Shown here: positions 58,974-64,000 of the stretch, in pieces
Position numbering within the stretch: position 1 is the first letter of the stretch
Layout: each line of letters begins with the position of its first letter
Source: Streptomyces sp. NBC_01232
GTDB lineage: Bacteria > Actinomycetota > Actinomycetes > Streptomycetales > Streptomycetaceae
Direction of reading: 5' to 3'
NCBI RefSeq assembly: GCF_035989885.1
Contig: NZ_CP108518.1
Location: 1,550,001-1,614,000, forward strand
Length of the DNA stretch: 64,000 bases
Notes under the pieces: generated by a model
The model's database searches: none
The model's input: the letters and a program-made list of their open reading frames with translations, nothing else
Told to the model about the DNA's origin: nothing
Program-made: the position numbers and the translations under genes

Positions 58974-59550
58974 GCCGGCCCGACACCCTCCGGGCGATCA
59001 TCACCACGCCTGGAGGGCACCCCTTGGGGGTGTCTTCCCGATCACGCCGGGCTCGCGGGCCCTGGCACCGCGCCTCGTCCGCCCTGCGATCCACGGCACC
59101 AGAACCCGCTCCCTGATCCGGCCCGATCGACAAGACGCCCCCCCCTGGGCCCGGCCATCGTCCCGCTCACCGTCGGACCTGCCGACGTCCTCGCGGGCAG
59201 CTGGGTCACACCGAAGATCCGCGGCGCCGCAAGGCCACCGGAGTGCCGGGCGGCGGCCGACGCCGAGCTCCGGACGCACGCCCGGGGAGACCTCGGTCCG
59301 GCCCGTCGGGTCGCCTCCGCACCCGTCCACCGCTTCCTCGGCTCGGCGGTCACCCTCGGCGGGATCGTCTTCACCCCGGGCGGCCTCCTGCGGTCGCGCG
59401 ACCTGGACAGGACCGCGCGGGGCGAGCCGGCCGGGCCCGTCCGCACGGACCGCGTCAAGGTCCCGGCCGGGCCGACCCGCCGGGGTCATGACCGCCCCCG
59501 GCCGGGCCGACCCGCCGGGGCCCGCCGGCCCGGAGGCCCGCCGCGCGCGG
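58974..59550. other. 577-bp region without a recognisable gene
   Basis: Both strands were read. The open frames here have arginine/proline-rich compositions typical of non-coding GC-rich DNA. One plus-strand stretch (about 59150-59460) reads somewhat protein-like (VPLTVGPADVLAGSWV; GSAVTLGGIVFTPGGLL) but has no convincing start and no family I know, so it may be a gene relic. A small CACCCC/GGGGGTG hairpin follows the transporter near 59018-59032, and a 24-bp direct repeat lies at the right end. Confidence 0.4.
59461..59519. repeat. 24-bp perfect direct repeat
   Basis: The 24 bases at 59461-59484 recur exactly at 59496-59519, 35 bp apart start to start. Both copies contain GGGCCGACCCGCCGGGG. 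They lie just beyond the stop of the MocR gene and before the unrecognised region. Origin unknown; slippage or a degraded insertion is possible. Confidence 0.65.
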
Positions 59551-60885
59551 TCAGTCGTACCGGACCCCCGCCGCCCCCACGCTGGCCGCCGCGGCCACCG
59601 CGTCGGCCAGGACCGGCACCTCGGCGACCGCCAGCTGCGAGACCGTCAGCCGGACCCCTGGCCCCGCCTCGACGCGGAAGACGGCCCCCGGCGACACCGC
59701 CCAGCCGGCGGCGAGCAGCCGCGTCACCACCACCGTCTCGTCGACCACCGGCACCCAGACGTTCAACCCGCTCCGCCCGTGCGCCCGCACCCCCCGCTCC
59801 CGCAGAGCCTCGACCAGCGCGTCCCGCCGCTGCGCGTACGAGCGGGCCACCGCGGCCGGGTCCACCGCGCCGGAGCTCCACAGCTCCACCACCGCGTACT
59901 GCAGCAGCCGGCTCACCCAGCCCGGCCCCAGCCGCTGCCGCCCCCGCAGCCGGTCCAGCGTGACCGCGTCACCGGTCAGCACCGCCAGCCGCAGGTCGGG
60001 CCCGTACCCCTTCGCCGTGGACCGGATCAGCACCCAGTGCCGGGTCACCCCGCTCAGCGGGTGCAGCGGCAGGTCGACGATGCCGTGACCGTGGTCGTCC
60101 TCGATCAGCAGCACCTCGGGGTACTGCGCCAGCAGGGCCCGCAGTTCCTGCGCCCGCTGCGCGCCCACCGCCGCCCCGGTGGGGTTCTGCGCCCGCGCGG
60201 TCACCATCAGCGCCCGCGCCCCGGCGGCCAGCGCGCGGGCCACCGCGTCCGTCCGGGGCCCGTCGTCGTCCACCGCCACCGGCAGCACGCGCAGCCCGAG
60301 GGCCGGGACCAGGTCCAGCGCCCCGCCCCATCCCGGGTCCTCGACGGCCACCGCGTCGCCCGCCCGCAGGTGGGCGGTGAGTACCCGTTCGATCCCGTCC
60401 AGCGCGCCCGATGTCACCGCCACCGGCCCCGGCGGCACGCCGTCCGCGTCGAAGCCGGCCCGGGCGAGACGGGCGAGCTCGGGGGCGACCGGGCCCTCCC
60501 CGTAGAGGGCCGGCGCCTGCGCGTACCGCCGGGCGGCCGCCGCCAGCGGTCCCTCGAGCGAGGGGAGCAACGAGACGTCCGGGTTGCCCTCGGCAAGGTC
60601 CCGTACGCCCTCCGGCACCACCATCCGCAGCGCGTCCCGCGGCGTGCTCGACGGGCGGGCGCGCACCCGGCTGCCGCGTCGCCCGTCGGTCTCGATGACC
60701 CCGCGCTCGCGCAGCGTCCGGTACGCGGCGGCCACGGTGTTGGGGTTCACCCCCAGATCGCCCGCCAGTTCCCGCATCGGCGGCAGCAGCGAACCGGGCG
60801 GGAGCGCGCCCGAAGCCACGCCCGCCTCCACCCCGGCCGCGATATCCGCTGCACGCCGTCCTGTGATCCGATAGTCTCCTAGCAC
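59551..60885 (-). CDS. MocR-type regulator (GntR HTH plus aminotransferase domain)
   Basis: The 444-residue protein joins a GntR winged helix (GSLLPPMRELAGDLGVNPNTVAAAYRTLRERGVIE, about 30-65) to a fold-type-I aminotransferase domain, with the PLP lysine in IRSTAKGYGPDLR near residue 290 and DDHGHG near 265. MocR/PdxR regulators bind PLP and usually activate or repress a divergent gene. Here that gene encodes a PNPOx-fold protein, which supports a vitamin-B6-linked circuit, though the neighbour need not be a true pyridoxine oxidase. Confidence 0.9.
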   Translation of the reverse strand: MLGDYRITGRRAADIAAGVEAGVASGALPPGSLLPPMRELAGDLGVNPNTVAAAYRTLRERGVIETDGRRGSRVRARPSSTPRDALRMVVPEGVRDLAEGNPDVSLLPSLEGPLAAAARRYAQAPALYGEGPVAPELARLARAGFDADGVPPGPVAVTSGALDGIERVLTAHLRAGDAVAVEDPGWGGALDLVPALGLRVLPVAVDDDGPRTDAVARALAAGARALMVTARAQNPTGAAVGAQRAQELRALLAQYPEVLLIEDDHGHGIVDLPLHPLSGVTRHWVLIRSTAKGYGPDLRLAVLTGDAVTLDRLRGRQRLGPGWVSRLLQYAVVELWSSGAVDPAAVARSYAQRRDALVEALRERGVRAHGRSGLNVWVPVVDETVVVTRLLAAGWAVSPGAVFRVEAGPGVRLTVSQLAVAEVPVLADAVAAAASVGAAGVRYD

Positions 60886-60922
60886 AAACCATAGTATGCA
60901 CTAGTGCAATGGAGTTCGCACG
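60886..60922. promoter_or_regulatory. short divergent promoter with palindrome TGCACTAGTGCA
   Basis: Only 37 bp separate the MocR start (60885) and the divergent PNPOx-like start (60923). A perfect 12-bp palindrome TGCACTAGTGCA lies at 60897-60908, next to CATAGTATG (60890-60898) and, inside the MocR coding start, ATAGT/CTAGC half-matches. This is the expected place for MocR binding; overlapping promoters would let it control both genes. Confidence 0.55.
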
Positions 60923-61642
60923 ATGACCGCCACGCCTGCCGCCACGCAGACCCCCGGGACGAGCGACCGCACCGACCGCACCCCGTCGACCGGAAGCTAC
61001 GAGCCCACGGCCCGCACCGTCCCGACCCGCTCACGCGACCGGGCGCGCTACGACCGCGAGACGGTGCACTCGATACTCGACGCGGCCTTCATCTGCCACC
61101 TCGGCTTCGTCCGCGACGGCGCACCCGTGGTCCTTCCCACGCTGTTCGCCCGGGTCGGTGAATCGCTCTACATGCACGGCTCCACCGGCTCGCGCCCACT
61201 GCTCGCGGCCGGCCGTACGGACCCGGGCCTGCCCGTCTGCGTCACCGTGACCCACGTCGACGCCCTCGTACTGGCCCGGTCGGCCTTCCACCACTCGCTC
61301 AACTACCGCTCGGTGGTGGTGCACGGCACCGCCCACCAGGTCACCGACGAGGAGGAGTGCCGGACGGCCCTGGACGCCATGGTCGACTCCGTCGTCCCGG
61401 GGCGCTCCGCCGACGTCCGGCCCGCCAACGCCCGGGAGCTCGCCGCCACCGCGGTGATCCGCGTGGATCTGACCGAGGTGTCGGCGAAGCTCCGCAGCGG
61501 CCCGCCGAACGACGACGCCGAGGACCTGGACCTGCCCCACTGGACGGGCTTGATCCCGGTCGCCCCGGCGTACGGAACCCCGGTGCCCGCCGCGGACCTG
61601 GCCCCCGGCATCGCCGTCCCGGACTACCTCACCGCGCTCTGA
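60923..61642 (+). CDS. PNPOx-like FMN-binding protein (NimA-type)
   Basis: The 239-residue protein resembles the pyridoxamine-phosphate-oxidase-related family that includes Nim[39 protein letters not shown] (about 52-90), [33 protein letters not shown], and a C-terminal region ending PDYLTAL. The histidine in FHHSLNYRS is typical. A flavin-dependent reduction or detoxification role is likely. The first 45 residues are a Thr/Arg-rich extension. It is divergent from MocR and overlaps the convergent EamA gene by 19 bp. Confidence 0.85.
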   Translation: MTATPAATQTPGTSDRTDRTPSTGSYEPTARTVPTRSRDRARYDRETVHSILDAAFICHLGFVRDGAPVVLPTLFARVGESLYMHGSTGSRPLLAAGRTDPGLPVCVTVTHVDALVLARSAFHHSLNYRSVVVHGTAHQVTDEEECRTALDAMVDSVVPGRSADVRPANARELAATAVIRVDLTEVSAKLRSGPPNDDAEDLDLPHWTGLIPVAPAYGTPVPAADLAPGIAVPDYLTAL

Positions 61643-62592
61643 GGACTCCGCCGTACGACGGTGGGCGCGGCCGCCGCCGGCCGGCGCGACTCCGCCGCGA
61701 TCAGCGCGCCCACCGCCGTCAGCAGCAGTACGGTGCCCAGCACCACGGCGCCGGTCAGCCGCTCCCCGAGGACCAGGACCGCGATCACCGCCGCGCTCAC
61801 CGGCTCGATGAGCATGATCACCGACACGGTGGCGGCCCGTACGGCGGCGGCTCCGGTGAAGTACAGCGCGTACGCCAGCGCCGTCGGCACGGTGGCGACG
61901 TACACCAGCAGCCACAGCACCCGGCCGAGGTCGGCGGTGTGCGGCAGCAGCCCCTCCACCGCGGCGAGCGGCAGCAGGCAGACGGCGCCCACCGCGACCG
62001 ACCAGGCGGTGGTCACCAGCGGGTCACCGCCCGCCCCGCGCTGCCCGAGCCACCGGGCCCGCAGGGTCATCCCGGCGTACCCGGCGGCCGACAGCAGCGC
62101 CCAGCCGACACCGAGCGGCCGCACCTCGCCGCCCCCGCTGCCCAGCACGAGTACGGCCAGCCCCGCCAGCGCACCGACGACGGCGGTGACGCCACCCGGG
62201 CCGAGCCGCTCCCCCATCCAGCGGCGGGCACCGAGCGCGATGATCACGGGGCCGGCGCCGAGGGTGACCACGGTTCCCACGGCGAGCCCGGTGTCGCGCA
62301 CGGCGGCGAAATACGCGGCCTGGAAGACGGTGAACAGCAGCCCGGTCACGATCAGCGAGCCGGCCGAGGGGCGCGCCCGGGACGGGACCGGCCGGGACCG
62401 GGACCCGCGGACGGCGAGCACGGCGAGCAGCACCGCGAGTCCGCCGGCGCAGCGCCAGAAGGACAGGGCGAGCGGGCCGAGGTCACTGGCCAGGAAGAGG
62501 AGGGAGGCGGCCGCCCCGGCGGTGCCCCAGGCGGCTCCGGCGACGACGAGGTACAGCAGACTGCGCCCGGCAGCGGGCGAATGGTTCGACAC
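61624..62592 (-). CDS. EamA/DMT-family transporter
   Basis: The 322-residue ten-helix transporter opens with [21 protein letters not shown] and carries the repeat-one motif [25 protein letters not shown]. The repeat-two motif is [22 protein letters not shown]. It probably exports a small metabolite. The start at 62592 is preceded by AUG-rich leader DNA of 162 bp with hairpins. It follows another EamA gene on the same strand but is separated from it by a terminator-like stem, so they are probably independent units. Confidence 0.88.
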   Translation of the reverse strand: MSNHSPAAGRSLLYLVVAGAAWGTAGAAASLLFLASDLGPLALSFWRCAGGLAVLLAVLAVRGSRSRPVPSRARPSAGSLIVTGLLFTVFQAAYFAAVRDTGLAVGTVVTLGAGPVIIALGARRWMGERLGPGGVTAVVGALAGLAVLVLGSGGGEVRPLGVGWALLSAAGYAGMTLRARWLGQRGAGGDPLVTTAWSVAVGAVCLLPLAAVEGLLPHTADLGRVLWLLVYVATVPTALAYALYFTGAAAVRAATVSVIMLIEPVSAAVIAVLVLGERLTGAVVLGTVLLLTAVGALIAAESRRPAAAAPTVVRRSPQSAVR

Positions 62593-62698
62593 GAGATGTC
62601 TCCGCGCATGCGTGAAGGATGAAAGAAGCAGGTCATCGCTCCGCGGGCAGCACGGACCCGCCCAGGGTGTCCCCGGGCCAGGTTCCTGACGTGGTGGC

Positions 62699-62724
62699 GC
62701 CGCCCGCGCTAGGCGGCGGGCGGC
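62699..62724 (-). terminator. hairpin after the last EamA gene
   Basis: GCCGCCCG (62699-62706) pairs exactly with CGGGCGGC (62717-62724). It lies 31 bp beyond the minus-strand stop at 62755 and upstream of the next EamA start at 62592. It may be a terminator or part of a leader structure. Confidence 0.5.
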
Positions 62725-62754
62725 GAAAGCACGGTCGAATACATGGGTGCCACC

Positions 62755-63711
62755 CTAGGCCGTCGTCGTCTCGCGGTCCAACACGGCGGGGAGGACGTCC
62801 GCCGGCGGGGCCGGCCGGGAGGACTGTGCGATGAAGGCGCCGCCCAGCACCAGGCCGCCGCCGACGATCTGCCAGGTCGAGAGGTGTTCGCCGAGCAGGA
62901 TCCAGGCGAACACGGTGGCGACGACCGCCTCCAGGAAGGCCACGACGCCCGCGACCTGCGGCGAGAGCCTGCGCACCGAGACCACACCGGTCACGTAGGC
63001 GAAGACGGTCGCGACGAGCACCACCCAGGCGAGCAGGACCGGCGCGGGCATCAGGGTGCCGCCCACGGACGCCTGGCCGCCCAGTACGCGCCAGTCGATC
63101 TCCCACGGCCGGGCGATGACCGTCATCACCAGGGCGCCGATGAGCATGCCGTACGCGATCACCCCGAGCGGGTCGGGGGCGTCGTCCTTGTCGGCGCCCT
63201 GGTCCGCGAAGACGAAGTAGAAGGCCTGGCAGCAGGCGGCGGCGAGACCGAAGAGCACGCCGAGCGGGTCCAGGCTCAGCCCGGCCCAGATCTCGACCAC
63301 GCAGGCCAGGCCGACGACGGCGACGGCCGCGCCCGCGGCGGCGCCGCGCGTCACGGGCTTGCGCTGCACGAAGCGGATGTAGCCGAGCAGCAGGGCCGGG
63401 CCCAGGTACTCCAGGAGCAGGGCCACGCCCACGGGAATCCGGGACAGGGAGGCGAAGTAGAAGGCCTGCACACCCGCGACGGCGATCAGCCCGAAGCCGG
63501 CGAGCAGTGCGGGCCTGCGCAGGAGGAGGTCACGGTGGCGCCAGGCGAGCGGGGACAGCACGAGCGCCGCCCCGGCCACCCTGAGCCAGACCATGTGGAG
63601 GGGGTCCAGACCCGCCTCGATCAGCGGCTTCGCCGCCACTCCGGAACCACCGAACGCGAACGCCGAGACGAGGGCGAGGCCCAGTCCGGCATTTCTCCCT
63701 GTCGCTTGCAT
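62755..63711 (-). CDS. EamA/DMT-family transporter (RhtA-like)
   Basis: The 318-residue membrane protein has two EamA repeats: GLALVSAFAFGGSGVAAKPLIEAG at the start, LSRIPVGVALLLEYLGPALLLGY in repeat one, and SVRRLSPQVAGVVAFLEAVVATVFAWILLGEHL in repeat two. The EYLGP and FLEAV motifs are shared with the threonine/homoserine exporter RhtA and relatives. Amino-acid or analogue export is a reasonable guess. A palindrome just upstream may be shared with the divergent SRPBCC gene. Confidence 0.88.
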   Translation of the reverse strand: MQATGRNAGLGLALVSAFAFGGSGVAAKPLIEAGLDPLHMVWLRVAGAALVLSPLAWRHRDLLLRRPALLAGFGLIAVAGVQAFYFASLSRIPVGVALLLEYLGPALLLGYIRFVQRKPVTRGAAAGAAVAVVGLACVVEIWAGLSLDPLGVLFGLAAACCQAFYFVFADQGADKDDAPDPLGVIAYGMLIGALVMTVIARPWEIDWRVLGGQASVGGTLMPAPVLLAWVVLVATVFAYVTGVVSVRRLSPQVAGVVAFLEAVVATVFAWILLGEHLSTWQIVGGGLVLGGAFIAQSSRPAPPADVLPAVLDRETTTA

Positions 63712-63721
63712 CCGGCCATCA

Positions 63722-63818
63722 TGACAGGGCCGGTCAGTAGCGTCACGGGCATGACACCTGTTGAGACGGAGTCGAGATCACGACTCGCCGGCCCCTGCGA
63801 TATCTGACAGGTCGTCAG
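63722..63818. promoter_or_regulatory. two related palindromes between divergent genes
   Basis: TGACAGGGCCGGTCA at 63722-63736, just before the EamA start, and CTGAC-AGGTC-GTCAG at 63804-63818, upstream of the SRPBCC gene, share TGACAGG and GTCAGTA with spacers differing by two bases. They look like two sites for one dimeric repressor, probably TetR-type, acting on both genes. Confidence 0.5.
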
Positions 63819-63883
63819 TATTGAATGTTCCGCCCGCCGGGGCTACCTTCCGCCGCACGTAACCGACGCGAAGGGGTGGTCGC

Positions 63884-64000
63884 ATGGCCGAAGTCACCGC
63901 GGAATCACGCATCGAGGCGTCCGCCGCGCAGCTCTGGTCCCAGCTGACGGACTGGGACGCGTACGGGCAGTGGAGCATGACCCACACGAACTTCCCCAAG
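63884..64000 (+). CDS. SRPBCC-family protein, 5' part only
   Basis: The frame opens at ATG 63884 (AAGGGG seven bases upstream) and runs off the window after 39 codons. The start MAEVTAESRIEASAAQLWSQ followed by LTDWDAYGQWSMTHTNFP is characteristic of polyketide cyclase/dehydrase-type (START-like) SRPBCC domains, which bind hydrophobic ligands. Length and function cannot be judged further. Confidence 0.8.
   Translation, partial: MAEVTAESRIEASAAQLWSQLTDWDAYGQWSMTHTNFPK

Noticed and set aside
62709..62744. An 11-codon minus-strand frame [11 protein letters not shown] before the EamA gene, possibly a leader peptide
   Set aside because: It is too short to support, and its end overlaps the hairpin better read as a terminator. 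No attenuation logic is visible.
62744..62761. AGGGTGGCACCC on the minus strand, resembling a T-box sequence
   Set aside because: It lacks the upstream stem I and specifier region, which would have to lie inside a coding region. It is simply a GGGTG/CACCC inverted repeat.

Overview
The window is very GC-rich, packed with overlapping genes and rich in GTG starts, GGAG-type ribosome sites and Ala/Arg/Gly/Pro-rich proteins. Together with a second, divergent EF-Tu (tuf3), an actinobacterial-type apolipoprotein N-acyltransferase and many small actinobacterial families, this points to a Streptomyces chromosome. From memory, the order tuf3 ... lnt ... ung ... paired SDR genes resembles the S. coelicolor chromosome around SCO1320-SCO1346; no alignment was run.

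Left part (1-28,640): conserved, mostly housekeeping genes. They are a CoA-binding protein, an XRE/cupin regulator facing an EamA transporter, two left-handed-helix proteins (acyltransferase and gamma carbonic anhydrase), a DedA/ankyrin pair, a secreted GH3 beta-glucosidase, a hotdog thioesterase, an MFS pump, a spermidine-synthase-like protein, a patatin, tuf3 with a possible leader ORF, AlkD, a TVP38 protein, uppP, lnt, a Gfo/Idh/MocA oxidoreductase, DinB, ung, a peptide-binding lipoprotein, two SDRs and a HipA-like kinase/DUF3037 pair. A MITE-like element lies at 21,515-21,709, directly followed by a 62-bp hairpin element.

Centre (28,934-55,646): an apparent natural-product gene cluster with no NRPS or PKS module. 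Two arms diverge from a regulator/secreted-peptide locus (40,208-43,059). The minus arm encodes an MFS exporter, two permuted-type ATP-grasp-like ligases, an M20 amidohydrolase, a DRE-TIM aldolase, a heme-oxygenase-like diiron protein, a class-IV aminotransferase, an RraA aldolase, an enolase-superfamily epimerase and a classical ATP-grasp ligase. The plus arm encodes a clavaminate-synthase-like Fe/2OG oxygenase, an AurF-type diiron N-oxygenase with all metal ligands, a KamA-type radical SAM aminomutase, an enolase-superfamily/GNAT fusion, an Ldh2-type reductase, two ATP-grasp ligases, a Fem/GNAT-like acyltransferase, a second class-IV aminotransferase and an FMN hydroxy-acid oxidase. Most neighbours overlap by ATGA, GTGA or TTGA, so each arm looks translationally coupled. 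My inference is that a small peptide of N-oxidised, probably beta- or epimerised amino acids is assembled by five ATP-grasp enzymes. This is the best candidate for an undescribed system here.

Right part (55,767-64,000): accessory metabolism and transport. It holds an isochorismatase-fold protein lacking its catalytic residues, two PNPOx-fold proteins, LysR and MocR regulators, three EamA transporters and the start of an SRPBCC protein, with several palindromic candidate operators between divergent genes. I saw no rRNA, tRNA, CRISPR array, intact transposase or prophage.
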